In this document: positions 46,918 to 60,100 of the stretch, piece by piece
How positions within the stretch are numbered: the first letter of the stretch is position 1
How the letters are laid out: the number at the start of each line of letters is the position of its first letter
DNA from: Panagrolaimus kolymaensis
Lineage: Eukaryota; Nematoda; Chromadorea; Rhabditida; Panagrolaimidae
Direction: 5' to 3'
Length of the DNA stretch: 64,000 bases
Assembly: GCA_028622995.1 (NCBI GenBank)
Contig: JAJQJQ010000049.1
Coordinates: 930,001-994,000, forward strand
Notes under the pieces: generated by a model
The model's database searches: none
The model's input: only the letters and a program-made list of their open reading frames with translations
What the model was told of the DNA's origin: nothing
Program-made: the position numbers and the translations under genes

Positions 46918-48698
46918 ATGACTTCTGAATTTAATCTTCTTGTCTTGGGTCAATCGGGTACAGGAAAATCAACATGGATAAATTCATTTGCAAATTATTT
47001 AACTTATGAAACATTGGATGATGCTTTAAATTCCAACAAACCGATTTGTCTGGTTCCCTCAAAATTCAGTTTATCGGATGACCATTACCGCCAAATTTTT
47101 GTATCAATTGGAACACCTGATGCAAACGAAATAGCCTCTCCTGGAGCTTCATGCACTAAAACACCAAAAGTTTATTCTTTTCATCGCAATGGTCAAAAGA
47201 TAAATGTTATTGATGTTCCTGGTATTGCTGATACTGCAGGAACTGAAAAAGATGAAGAAAATACAGCTTTAATTCTTGATACCGTTGCATTGTTTAAAGA
47301 ACTTCATGCTATTTGCATTGTTATTAAATCGACTGAAAGCAGAATGTCTGTGGAGTTTAGATATAGTTTAAGCGAACTTTTAATGCATCTTCACAAAAAT
47401 GCATTGGACAATGTCGTTTTTGTTTTTACGAATACTCGTGGGGCTGATTACAAACCTGGATTGGCACAAACACCTTTGGTTGCTTATTTAGATGAATTAA
47501 AAAAATATAAAAAAATTAAAATCAATCTAAATCGTAATGTTAGTTTCTTTGTGGAGCGAATATATTAGAATAACAGAAATGAATTAATTTATAAATATTT
47601 TAGATAATGTACTGCATAGATAATGAAGCATTTCGCTTTCAATGTGCATATGCTCAACATCGACAATTCCGTGATATGAGTACCACAACATTTGCTAAAA
47701 GTTGGGATGAAAGTCGTAAGGCCACATTCCGTTTAATTAACCATATGAAGCAATTACGTCCACACGACGTTAAGGATACATTATCCATTAACGAAGCACG
47801 AGCTGTCATTTTAATGTTAATACAACCTCTAACAGCTATCACCGCTTTAATTCAACAAAATGCAGCAAATTATGAAGATAATTATGATGAAATTGTTGAT
47901 CAGCTGCAACAAAACCTTGCTATTTCTAATTTTGATATACAAATTGAAGAGCTTGAACGTCCTCGAACCGTGTGTACAGAAAAAAAGTGTATTACAGTTG
48001 AAAAACTTTCTGGAACTTCACGCTATATAACACATTACAAGCAAATTTGTCATGCGACATGCTATTTGGATAATATACCTTTAAAACGCTGCCCAGAACC
48101 TGGCCTTAGAAGTTGTGCAGCAATGAGGAGTAGTGAAAATTGTTATCAATGTGGTTGTCATTATACAAAGCATATGCACATCGATTATAATCAACGCATT
48201 CTTCTAAAAGAAACTACTATGGGCCAAACATTGAATAAGTTAAGTAAAGCAGCGGCTGTGGATAAACTTGACCAAACGCTCAAAGATCTTAAAAATGAAC
48301 AAAAGACAGTTACCGAGATAATGGTTAAATTTGCTGGATTTCTTTCCGTGAATGCAATTCTCGAATATAATGGTGACATCGATGAACGGTTAAAAATGGA
48401 AATTCGTAAAGAAGAAGCTGCAGCTGACATATCTAAAAATACTACTGCCCTTAATCGTTTGAAAACTGTATATGATGATTACATGAAACAACAAAAAGCT
48501 TTAGAAGCTACTATTAAAACTGCAAATGGAGTATGCGAAATAACCACAGAAGGAGTTGTTGATCTTCGTAATGCTCTTTTTAAGCTTCCTCTTCATGGTG
48601 GAAAAATTGAAGAACTCTACAGTAAGGGGCGAAATAATAATCTTGACAATTATTCCGGAAAAAATTTTATATCAGTCGCTGCTAATCATATGCCCTAA
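46918..48698 (+). CDS. Cluster GTPase A: P-loop G domain plus Cys/His-rich C-terminus
   Basis: Two exons, 46918-47538 and 47604-48698, give 571 residues. The P-loop is GQSGTGKST (11-19), switch II is DVPGIAD (99-105), and a TNTRG block (171-175) sits where the base-specificity motif is expected. The next segment (..YCIDNEAFRFQCA) is conserved in gene C. This combination matches a poorly characterised family of AIG1/septin-like large GTPases of invertebrates and fungi, not Ras or dynamin. The C-terminal half has a Cys/His-rich stretch from C331 to about 400 (CTEKKC, CHATC, CYQCGCHYTKHMH) that could bind metal, then a predicted coiled coil. A TTTTTAG acceptor lies about 7 nt before the ATG. An AATAAA overlaps the stop. 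The cellular role is unknown; such families are often defence- or stress-linked, but that is inference. Confidence 0.8.
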
Positions 48699-48853
48699 TA
48701 AAATGATGCCAAGATTAATACTTTCATATATTTTGTACTCATTATTTATAAGTTTTGTTATATAAAGTTAATTTAATTGAATTTCGATAATGAGAGGATG
48801 TAATGTTTTTAAACATTTGATTACTTTGTTGTTTTTTGTTGTGAATTTTAAAC

Positions 48854-51800
48854 ATGATTTTAGTTATGAATCCTTCATTTGGACTTGAGCCAATACCTGG
48901 CGAGTTATATCAATCTAAAAATCTCCAAAAATCTGGGTTTATTGATCTCGAAACCGAAACTTCACCATTATTTAATACCTATACTTCGGAAAGAATTATA
49001 AACCCAACAAATCTATTATCTGATATATGTGATCTTATGGAATGCGATGCATGGTTTTTGGTAATTTTTGCTTCTTCAAAACAAGAATGCGAGGGATTTT
49101 TGTATTTTCAGACAAAAGTAGTAGTAACTTTTGAACAAGCTTTAAAAGCAGCGTTGGATGTTTTGTGTTTTGAAGAAAACCCATTTCCATGTATAGTGGT
49201 GGATGTCATTAAAAGGGTAAAATCAATTAAAAATATTAAGTAAATATATATATAAATGTTTAGAAGATTGAAACATGTTATACTATAAATAGTGCTCAAA
49301 ATTCTCCTGGTAATTTAATGGTACGAGCTATAGAAATTGGACATTCCTTCGCTTTTATTTTGGGTTCAAAAGTTCCTATTAGAGATTTAAAAGGAGCCAC
49401 GCAAGTATGCTTTTAATGTTTCATTTATAATTATGTAAGCTATTTTAATTTTAAGAAATTTGCTGATATTGTACAGTCTTCTCAACCTTGCCATATTTCA
49501 AAATTCACTTGGTTTGATAGTGAAAATATTTACATAAGTGTTTTAAAAAACTGGTGTGATGTGGTTTGTGATAAAGTTAATGCTGCAAAAGCTATAGAAA
49601 CGATGTATGAAATTCAAAAAAACGAACCGTCAAGAGTAATAAAATTTGAATGGGACGATTTCAAGCATACTTTGCCCAAACATAGTTTCGCAGTTGATTC
49701 TAAATTTCAAAAATGCTACATACTGTTAAATGACATCATAAAAATGTCGAGGGAATTTGAAAAACTTATTGGCGTTTTACAAAATGAAAACGTGAATTCA
49801 ACGACGCTTAACGTTAAAAAAGCATTGGAGGGGCTTAACAAAGATTTAAAAACCCAGTCATATTTTATTACTTATGATAATATTCAAGATGTACTTTCAT
49901 TTGTTATGCCTACTATAAGTTCAAGCAAAGAAGACTTAAAACGTTGGGAAGCTAACAAGACGCAGCTGGATTTTCAAACTTATAAACTTTTGTTTGACTA
50001 TTTAAGTTTAATTATGAATCAATTTCAAAAAGGCAAATGCGTTATTAGAAATAGTATCTTATTTTATCAAAGCGAAAGTTCGGATGATGTAAAAAAGCTT
50101 TTCAAAAATAACGACGTCATCATAATAAACTCTTTTGATGAAACGTTTAAAAAATGGTTGAATCAGAAGTTTCTCAAAGATTATCCTATTTGTGTATTAA
50201 ATACTCATGATTTTGGTCCAGAACCTGTTTTATTTTATGAAAGTGGCGTTATTTATGGCTTTGGTTTTCTTATTTTAAACCAAAATTATCCAAGTGGTTG
50301 CAACAATTTAAAACCTACAGCTTTTAAATGTATTGATAAAAATCATGGCTTCTTAAGATATTGGAAGTGCACAACTTGCTTTACCTTTGTAAAATTTGAT
50401 GGAAAGTATATATTTTGCAAATGTGGTATTAACTCCTTTAACAATGCCCTAATGAAATGCGGAGCTTCAGCTAATGTGAAGTGTGAACCAGAAAAGCTTC
50501 ATAAAAATGGAAATGAAATTGATTCTTTCAAAAAAGTAGAAACCACGACAGGTTTGTTAATAATTCTTTTTTTCTTCACAAAAATAACTCAAAATTAATA
50601 AAAAATAATCTGAAGTGTATAAAATTTTATTTCCCATCTAGGTCACTTTTTATTCATTAGTTAAAAAAAAAACACATTATAAAATTTTTTTCACGCATCA
50701 ACATTAGTGTTCGATTACCGACCCGCCCGACCGAAATGTCGGTATTCGGTGATTTTTTAGGTATAAAAAATTGAGTCGGTAGGTAAATCGGTAATTACCG
50801 AAAATAAATAATTCGGATCGCTAAATCGGTAATTCATAAAAAAAATTTCCTTAATATAATTTAACTAATACTTTAAAATTAATGTAATATAGCTAATTTA
50901 CAAGTGCAATAGCCTAAAAACATTCAAAATTACTTTACAAAATACTTATAACTCATAGAAATGGACAAGTTTATATCATAAATTTTCACAATTTTTTGAA
51001 TTTTTTCGAGTCGGTATAAAAATTACTTCAGGTCGGTATTTCGGTAATTACCGACTTTCGGGTCGGTAATCGAACACTACTTGTGAGTAATATTTTTTGC
51101 AAACATTTTTTAGAGAAAAGTATTTATCTGTTTAAAAGCCCGAAATATTTAAATTTATTATAGAGATCTTTAATGGCTGTAGAAAGTGTTAACTGATAAA
51201 AGTTAATTTAATTATTGATTATAGACGCAAAAATAAACAACACTTATACTATTGTTTTATTTGGTCTTTCACAAAGTGGCAAATCAACTTTGATTAATTC
51301 AATCTTTAATTACCTTGAATATGAAACATTGCAAAGTGCTTCATCTCATGCACTTATGGCTCCAATCCCTTTTAACTACAATATTATTGACGAGAACTTT
51401 AAAGAACATACGGTGAAAAGTCAACAACTGCCAGAAAATAATAATGAAAATTTTTCAACAAATTTTTCAACAACCCTTAAACCCCATATTTATAAGCGAT
51501 GTTGTGATGGTATAACATATCGATTTGTTGATACGCCAGGTTATAACTCAGAAATAAGTGGAGAAACACAAAGCGAAATTACTAAGATGTGGGAAAGCTT
51601 GCATAAAATTGAATCTGTTTGGATTATAATATCAGCTGCTCAAAATATTCAAAAGTACGATTCATTAATGACGCAAATATTAAAATTAGTGCCAAAGATT
51701 ATGTTTTCTCGGGTATTTTTTATTTTCACAAACATTCAAAGTAAAGAGGATTTTTATATGAATGCTAACATTGCAACTTTAACAAATGACTTTAAACAAT

Positions 51801-52264
51801 TTGACTCATTTAAAAAGGAAAATATATTTTTTATGGAAAATAATTGCATAAGATATTTATATGCACAAAAACTTTTTCGCTTCCAATTACCTTCCACACA
51901 TTATGAGAATATGTGGAAAAATTCTCAACAGGCAGCTTTAGAATTACTTGACAAAACGAAATCAATTTATCCTGAAATGAAAAAAGCGATGTTTTTAATC
52001 GATTTAAAACATTTATATTATTATTTAAGAAGAAACAAAGTATGCAATCATTTAACACCATCGTATCAACTTCTTATCAATTCATTTATATTTATTCCTT
52101 TAGAAATATGTATTACTGACAATAATAATATTCCAACTTATGATGAAGTAATAAAATCGCTACGAAAGTTAAAAGAGAATCTCGCCTATGAAAATACCGA
52201 AGCTTACAAGTTGTTGTGTGATTTTCTTGAAAATTATGATAGCAAGTATGTTGAACGTTTGTAG
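48854..52264 (+). CDS. Cluster GTPase B: N-terminal novel region, Cys cluster, C-terminal G domain
   Basis: Exons 48854-49216, 49264-49404, 49456-50551 and 51225-52264 sum to 880 codons, so the protein is 879 residues. The N-terminal region (1-470) has no clear match. A hydrophobic strand-like stretch (MVRAIEIGHSFAFILGSKV, about 140-158) is shared in pattern with gene C. A helical part follows, then WKCTTC (471-476) and CKCG (489-492), resembling a zinc ribbon. The G domain starts near 535 with P-loop GLSQSGKST (547-555) and DTPG at 636. Gene A lies only 155 bp upstream, which would fit a nematode operon. The last intron carries a hAT-like MITE. Fusion to the G domain depends on the junction at 50551/51225, which preserves frame and is repeated in gene C, so I trust it. 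Function unknown. Confidence 0.72.
50705..51079. mobile_element. hAT-like MITE in an intron of gene B
   Basis: 375 bp with 20-bp inverted ends TAGTGTTCGATTACCGACCC and many CGGTAATTACCGA palindromes inside. TAGTG fits the hAT end rule, but no 8-bp target duplication is visible, so it is older or belongs to another family. It lies within the 673-bp intron of GTPase gene B. Confidence 0.75.
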
Positions 52265-52923
52265 AGGCTTTTTATGCTCCCGTGAATACATGTATACCAA
52301 GAGCTAAAGGAATAAATTTACCTTGTTTCAAATCTTTGTTTAAAGTTTAAAGTGTTCTACGAACTTCCAAAAATTTATCTTGTATTTTTAAGGCTATGTC
52401 TCTTGGTTTTTAATAGAGATGGGTTGGCGAAATGACCCGGGGACGCCAAAAAATGTCATCAAAACTTTTTGAATTACGATATTTCCCGTAAAAAAAATCT
52501 AAAACTACCATATTGTAGAGCTCATCGAGTGACATAACAAGGCAGTTTTAAATTTAATTTACAGAAAAAAACGTAATTCAAAAAGTTTTGATGACATTTT
52601 TTTGGCGTCCCCGGGTCATTTCGCCAACCCATCTCTAGTTTTTAATGTATTATTAATGCAATACAATTATTATTTTTATAATTATACTCAAGACATTTTT
52701 TTAGGAAAGAGAAGGCTGGATTTTTTGGCATCGTAGGTGAAAAAATAGGACAACTATTGATTAAAAATTTTATTTCTGAATGATTATTATTTTTTGGTGT
52801 TTTCTATTTTAAAGTTTTTAAAAATAAATACAGTTTCTTAAAGTTTGGCTATTGTTTTAAAAAGTTAAAATTGACTAATGTATTTTTATTTATTGTATTT
52901 TTTAAAAATTCCAATTTCTTTAG
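52265..52923. other. Spacer between GTPase genes B and C
   Basis: About 660 bp, of which 224 bp are the MITE at 52414-52637. The remainder is AT-rich. A TTTTTTTAG-preceded stretch near 52705-52740 could be a non-coding exon of gene C. A TTTCTTTAG acceptor directly abuts the gene C ATG. Confidence 0.5.
52414..52637. mobile_element. hAT-type MITE with long inverted repeats
   Basis: 224 bp with about 65-bp inverted repeats (starting TAGAGATGGGTTGGCGAAAT) around a short centre, so it could fold into one long hairpin. Perfect 8-bp target duplication GTTTTTAA at 52406-52413 and 52638-52645. No ORF. Confidence 0.93.
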
Positions 52924-55855
52924 ATGATATTGCAACTCCCAAGTTTTTTATTTGAAAACAAAGATTTTAATTTGGGACAAGAAATAGAAATATCATCGTT
53001 GAAGTTTTTAAGAAAAAAACCTATTTTTAATCTGCCAACCTTTGATATCAAGCGCTGCAAAAATGATTTTAAATTTTTTTTAGATATTGTTAGGCCCCAA
53101 AGTCGTTTTACAGACTTATCAAAGATTTTGAATGTACCTCAAAATTATCTTGCAAGTTTTTGATTTTTGTCAAGTTAATTAATGTTTTATTTTTATTTTA
53201 GTTTCAAGCTCATGTTAAAGAAAAGAAACATTGGTTAATAAGTCGTTTCATACAAGAGCCAGCGATATTTTTGTATTTTTTTCGACCAAAATCTGTTAGT
53301 TTTTATTATATTTTAACATGCATTTTTAAACATTATAGGCAAATATTATCATTCCGCCTAACGCTTTAACCGATATTTATATTACCGAAATAAATTACGG
53401 AACTTCTTATTTTGCTATAATTAAAGGGTTTGGCGATAATATAAATGAAGAACTCAAAAAGGTTTGTTTATTAATTTAAAAAGAAGAAGAAGCATTTTTA
53501 AATAATATTTCTTTAATAGGTGGGACACTTAAAATATGTAGGATAAAATTAGTAATTAGAGTGACAAAAATTGCTCAATATATTTTAGATAGCTATTTAC
53601 TAAAAGAAATATTTGAAGATGAAAACAGATTTGAAAACCGCCTTTGAGTTTTTGATTACTTACAAGTTTAATATTTTAGGACATTGAAGAAGCAATAAAA
53701 AGCAAGTCGCCAATCAGTCAAAAACAAATTGATTGCTTATGCTATATTATTTCACCGGATGATAAAGAAACTCATGTAAACTTTAAACAGCTTTTGACAT
53801 ATTTACATTCTGGCCCTGAAAAGGAATTATCTTCAACGGCCATCAATGTAAAAATAAATTTTGAAAAAAATGTAAAGGATGATAATAACTATGATAATTT
53901 TTTTCATAATGTTGACGCATGCCGAAATCTTGCAAGCAAATTTAGAAATAGTGCTGAATTCACTGAATCCAAAGTTTTTTTCAAAGGAGTTACCATTGGT
54001 ATGATAAAGACTTTAAATGATGAGATTGAAGCTTCCTACAAATATCCCAATGAAAAATATTCTTTGGCTTATAGATATTTTCAAATTATTGAAGGCTATA
54101 TTTATGATAATGAAAAGCTTGACGTTTTATTAAAAATTATTCCAGTTTTGGTAAAATTGTTAACAACATGCTTCGAAAGCACTAAGAAATTTAGCAAAAT
54201 TGATGGACATTGGTATTTATTTTGCGATGAATCGCTTCTTTTTAAAAGCGCGCCTGGAACCTTATTTTATATTAAAAATGGAAGCCCATCTATTTTAATT
54301 AATCAATGTGACGAAAAAGAATGGATATTTGCAGCAATGAATATTAAAAAACTAGAAGAAAAAGATCTTTTTTACATTTCAGACGGAAGCAACCAATTAA
54401 AAAGTTATGGTTTCCTAGATCTTCCACGTGGTGATTATTCAACATCAGCTCGTTCATTAAGTTCACAATTATTTATTTCTAAATGTCCATGTGGTAAAGC
54501 AAAATTTGAAAACTTTTGGATTTGTCCACTATGTAAAAGCTTTTTCTTTTATCATTTAAAACGAGCAAAATTTATATCATGTAAATGTGCTAGCTATGAA
54601 ATTAGCAAAATGTATGGTATATCATCTCAAACTGAATGTAAAACACATGAATACCTATTATTAACCAATAATTCTTTTAAAAAACCAGGTATGTATGACA
54701 TTTTTGATAGCAAAAAAATCAAAAAGCTTCAAGCTTTTTTTAGATTCGTTAAATAATGTTTATAATGTTTTGATCATGGGGCCAAGTGGCACTGGAAAAT
54801 CAACTTTAGTTAATGGAATTGCAAACTATCTTCATTTTGAAACATTACAACAAGCAGAAAAAAATAACAGAGTTTCATGTATAATTCCATGCAAATTTGA
54901 AGTTCAAGATGATGATTATAAAAATCATACTGTTGCTCTTGGACAACCAAATGAAAATGAAAATTTTAACTCCCATGGATATGCGGTTACTCAACGACCC
55001 CGCGACTATTATTTTGATTTAACTGATCATGAAATAATTCATATAATTGATACGCCTGGCCTTGCAGATGCTCGTGGTGTTGCTCAAGATGATATTAACA
55101 TGGAATTAATAAAGGATGCGGTAGCTGAAGCTGGGTATCTTCATGCTTTATGCTTTGTTCTGAAGCCAAATGAATCAAAGCTTTCAGTTGGTTTTGAAAC
55201 AACTATGCGTCGATTACTATCCCTTTTTCCAAAAGAAGCTGTAGCTAACGTAGTTTTTTGTTTTACTAATTCAAAAGCAACCCTTTATCGTCCAGGTGAT
55301 TCAATTGAACCCATTAATGCTCTTATTAAAAATTTAAAAGAAGAATCAGGAGTTAATCTCCCATTTGGACGTCAAAATGTTTTTTGTATGGATAATGAAG
55401 GATTTCGATTTTTATGCGCCCGATTTTGCAAAGTTGATTACACTTCATCCACCTTTGAAGAATATGAGGATAGCTGGAAAAAATCTCGCGCTGCAACATT
55501 TGCTTTTATTGATCATCTTAAAAGAATAAAACCATTTGAAACACAAAAAACAAATTTTTATGATGATCTTAATGAAATTACAAAAAAATGGGCAGAAGGA
55601 ATTGAAGGAAGAACTATGTCTTACAATGAGAATCAACGTTTTAATATTATTACAACAGTTCTCCTCAAAAATTTAACAGGAAAAAACGCTGAATATATCA
55701 AAAGAATTACTGAACAAAATGGTCAAAAATATTATCAACACGTTCCTTCTTCTCAGGATGACCTTATGGACACCATACATCAAGTATTTGTTGAAACAAA
55801 AAATCATAGCTTAGCATATAGCATTCGAACATTTCTCGATCGTCATCGTTTTTAA
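52924..55855 (+). CDS. Cluster GTPase C: same architecture as gene B
   Basis: Exons 52924-53133, 53202-53294, 53339-53461, 53680-54688 and 54744-55855 give 848 residues. The start MILQLPSF parallels MILVMNPSF of gene B. Residues 112-131 (ITEINYGTSYFAII..) match the strand-like block of B. Cys motifs CPCG (411-414), WICPLC (422-427) and CKC (443-445) form a zinc-ribbon-like cluster. The G domain follows with P-loop GPSGTGKST (491-499), DTPGLAD (581-587), TNSKA and CMDNEGFRF. It ends without the Cys/His-rich tail of gene A. The region 53510-53660 holds another open stretch (frame GTLKICRIKLVIRV..) that cannot be joined without a frameshift; I read it as a decayed or skipped exon and splice 53461 to 53680. 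B and C are tandem paralogues; gene A is a more distant relative. Confidence 0.72.
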
Positions 55856-57120
55856 TATTTATGCTTACTTATAAAATTACTTTTTTACATTTATGAGAAT
55901 TAATAAATATTTTATCTTTAGAAATTTGTCGCAAATTCAAAAAAGGAAGTTTTCTTGTTTGTGACTCACTCTTGTTATTTATTTTTTTTACTTTATATTG
56001 ACTCATTTATGATCTTTTTTGCTTATTTACGCATGTGAATATTTTCCATTTTTTTCTGGGAAACTGCCTTTTATATTTTATGAGTATGCCCCATCTTTCA
56101 CTGAATTAAAAAAAGTATAAAGCACAAAAAATTTGAAAATATCATCCAGCATTTCGTAATAAAGATTGACCATAAATATTTTTGATTTTTTTTTTTTGCC
56201 ATAGTCAGTATAAATATGCTTTCCAATGATGGCCATCTCATTTCTTTTTTCTGAGTTTGACTGGGAATTAGTAATCTACGCTTACTTATGCTAACAACCT
56301 GAAAATCTTTTCAGCTCATGCAATTGAAAAATACGTATGTTTCGCTTTTAAACATTTTTTACTTCTTTTTTATTTTTTATCAATAATTTCTTCGAAGCTA
56401 CCTTTAAATTTATTTTGATGTTCATTGACCTCTGTTTTTTTCCTTGTCTCTTAGAATTTTAGCTTTTGACAGCAATTTTTTTCCGTTTTTTAGTGATAAA
56501 ATTTTACAACCATTTTTTTTAATATAATAACTCAAGAAAGAAATGGTCATGATGATGATGGACATTTACAACTCTTCTATTTCTTTTTTTTGTTAGGTTG
56601 TACAGACTTGTGCCAAACTGCAAAAAAGAAAAAAAAAACACTTGTGACTCATTTTTTCTCCATTTTTTGATGAAATATTTTTTTGTCTGTGCTTCTTTTA
56701 AATTTTGCTTGCTTCAAATAAATTTTTTTAAAAATAAAATTCATATTCATAAATTGTTTATGTTTCATTTTTTGGAGATTGGACCGAGGATTGTATAAAC
56801 GTTTAAACGTTTATTGCTGAATTTTTTTATTTTTCAGCGTTTTTATGTTATTGCTTCTTTTTTTTTGTTGCAAAAAATAGAAAGTTGATTTTTTTATTTT
56901 GTTTTAACAAATAAAATTTTCTAAAAGCTTGCATTCCTTTTTAATCCACGTGATTATTTTTTTGGGCTTTGCTACACATTCTTATTTTTTTGTTGTTAAT
57001 CATTGTCATGAAAATTTTGTGAATCAAACATCTGCTAAAAAAACTATCGCTAAAACTAGCAAGAATTAAAAAAATTTCTTATATTTTTTTATCGTTTTGA
57101 GCGTTATTTTATTTTTGGAG
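55856..57120. other. AT-rich region after the GTPase cluster
   Basis: About 1.26 kb of T-rich sequence with no credible ORF. Short homopolymer ORFs only. Confidence 0.5.
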
Positions 57121-60100
57121 CAATAAAAAAATATAAATTTCGTGATTTTTCATGAATGACATTTTTATTTTATTTTAAAGGAATTTCTGTTTTGATCTCT
57201 TAAAAGTTACCTACCGCAACTTCAAAAAAGAAAAAACCGACTTTCAACTTCCTCGAAAACTTTCACATTTTAAAAAAAGGCTTAAAGGAACATAGCTATT
57301 TCTTGCCTTTCTTGAAATTTCATGTCCCGTAAAGTGAAAGATGAAAAAATTGATACTGGGGCTGCGCGCGAAATTTGAAAACGTTTTTCGTTTCAAAATA
57401 ATCGTTTGCTTTCTTTCTTTGATTTTTTTCATTTTGATTTTTTTTGTTGACGATGTTTGATCTAAATGTTGCTGTTTGTCCTAATATTGGTTGATGATTT
57501 GATTGTTTTGATGAAAATGGTATATGCTGCTTCATCTTCATGTTACAGGGAAGTTATTTTTATTGTTTTTGTCATATCTTTAGTTCTGTTTTTAGATACT
57601 TCGTTCGATGGCTGCTTCGTCGTCGTTTATTCCAGGCCAGTTTTTTCGTATTGTTTGGTTTTTTCTTTAGTTCATTTTTTAGGTAATTTGGACGATCTAT
57701 GGGCTGTGGTGGATGATGGTAGCTGCCTGTCATTGATGTTTTTGCTTTTCATCAATCGATGTCGATAAAGCATATTGATTTCATTTGCAGTTTAGTTATT
57801 ATAGTTTGATATCGACATTTCGATTATGGTTAGAGCTGCATGGAAGAATAGCATATAATCGTGCTTTTCCAAATAATGTTAATTATGTATTTATGAAATC
57901 TTTCAAGGTTTATGATTATTTTTATGCCATCCACAAGAGAGTATGTGAATGTTGAGGTCCCTCAGAAGCTCAAATATTCGTAACTTTTTTACCGACTTGT
58001 ATTACTGAAGCTGTAAAGGCTAATAGTGCAATTGCTTGATAAATTTTAGCTATAAAAATTCTTTCTTGTGGCGCCCATTTTTTTTCTGACTTTGAGGACA
58101 TCGAAGCGGAATTCTTTCATCGGTGCTAATCTTACTCAATTCCTTTTTTCTTTAGTTCCGGTTTGCACTCATAGCATAGCAATGGTTGAAAATAGATAAA
58201 AGCAGTTTTTTGGCAATCACTACATATTCAACCAAGTCTTCATTTTTTTGGAGAACAACAACAAATGGATGATTCCAAAGGCTCGTTTCTTAGTCCACAT
58301 TGATATATCTTTGTTTTTGCGCTATGGCATTCTTTTTTTTACAGTAATATGTTGAGGAGAACCATTAACAAGATAATACTGTTTGCCACAGTCATATTCA
58401 GTAGAATGCGTAGGAAGAGGATCAAATATGGCTGTAATTCTTCTAGCTTCTTGCCTTTCAATCAATGAACAAAGGAAAAAATTCATTCTTTTATTTTATC
58501 AATTATGAAGAAAAAGGCAAGCAAAGCAATAACGGAAATATGAATTTTCGGGAAAGGTCGTTGACCTTGGCCTTTGATAATAATTAATTAGAATATGTAT
58601 TTACCTATCCAACAATAATCTGCAAATGAAAATAATATTTATTTCCCTCTTTCTTTCTATTGATTATTCAAAAACTCTTACGTAAATGACAATTCAATCA
58701 AGCCATTTGCTTATTTTCAGAAAATGAAACAAACATACCAACAATTTCTCCAACTTCTTATTATTATAATCTTCCTGGTTATGAATTTAGCGTAAGTCGT
58801 AAGTCCTATGAATGGGCTATATGTTTGACAGTTGTTTACCAATGCTAACAACCATAGAGGAAATGGTTTGTTTTTGCTGTATTGGAGAAAGTATAACGAA
58901 ATGGGCAACTTATTGACAACGATTTATTGGTAATAAAGTTAGATGCTTTGCAAATCAAGACATCATTGAACAAATAATCCAAAGCCGTATGGAACTTGAT
59001 GCCTTTATTTTGCTTGAACAAATAAGGTTGAAACAAGTCACATAGCTTGCTCGAAATATTTTCACTGATAATACGGTTATGCTGAAGAATCAGTAAAATA
59101 TGAATTATCGTAAAGTAACAATGTCCACAAACAATAGGTGAAAGGCTTCAACTACCAGCTTGTTTTGTTGCACATGTTAGAAAATTTTATCCATCATCCG
59201 CAGGTGAGTATAAAGGATACAATGAATGTTATTTCGATGAAGATGAAAGCTTTCCAAGAATATGAGTAAAAATCAGATATCGCAATGTTGTTTATTATTT
59301 CCTTTGAACAAATAAATATTTAGTGTGCAAAAGTTTGTTGTAAGTGAAACATGTCTCCTTTTCGACGATGGTCCACTTGATAGTATCAGGGAAAGACAAC
59401 TGTGACAAGAATAAATTGCATTAAAGCATTAAAGCCATAGCTATTTAGTGACACATAAGTGAATTCGTAGTTGATTGAATTTAATCTTATTCAAATATAA
59501 ATGTCCTTCAAATGATTAGCAACGGAATAGGATGACGTTGATGATGAAAAGCAAAAACATCAATGACAGGCAGCTACCATCATCCACCACAGCCCATAGA
59601 TCGTCCAAATTACCTAAAAAATGAACTAAAGAAAAAACCAAACAATACGAAAAAACTGGCCTGGAATAAACGACGACGAAGCAGCCATCGAACGAAGTAT
59701 CTAAAAACAGAACTAAAGATATGACAAAAACAATAAAAATAACTTCCCTGTAACATGAAGATGAAGCAGCATATACCATTTTCATCAAAACAATCAAATC
59801 ATCAACCAATATTAGGACAAACAGCAACATTTAGATCAAACATCGTCAACAAAAAAAATCAAAATGAAAAAAATCAAAGAAAGAAAGCAAACGATTATTT
59901 TGAAACGAAAAACGTTTTCAAATTTCGCGCGCAGCCCCAGTATCAATTTTTTCATCTTTCACTTTACGGGACATGAAATTTCAAGAAAGGCAAGAAATAG
60001 CTATGTTCCTTTAAGATTGAAAAAATTTGGCACTAAAAAAGCTATAAACTTTTTCTATTTTGGAAGATGACAACCAACCACCACCTTCAGGAATATAAAT

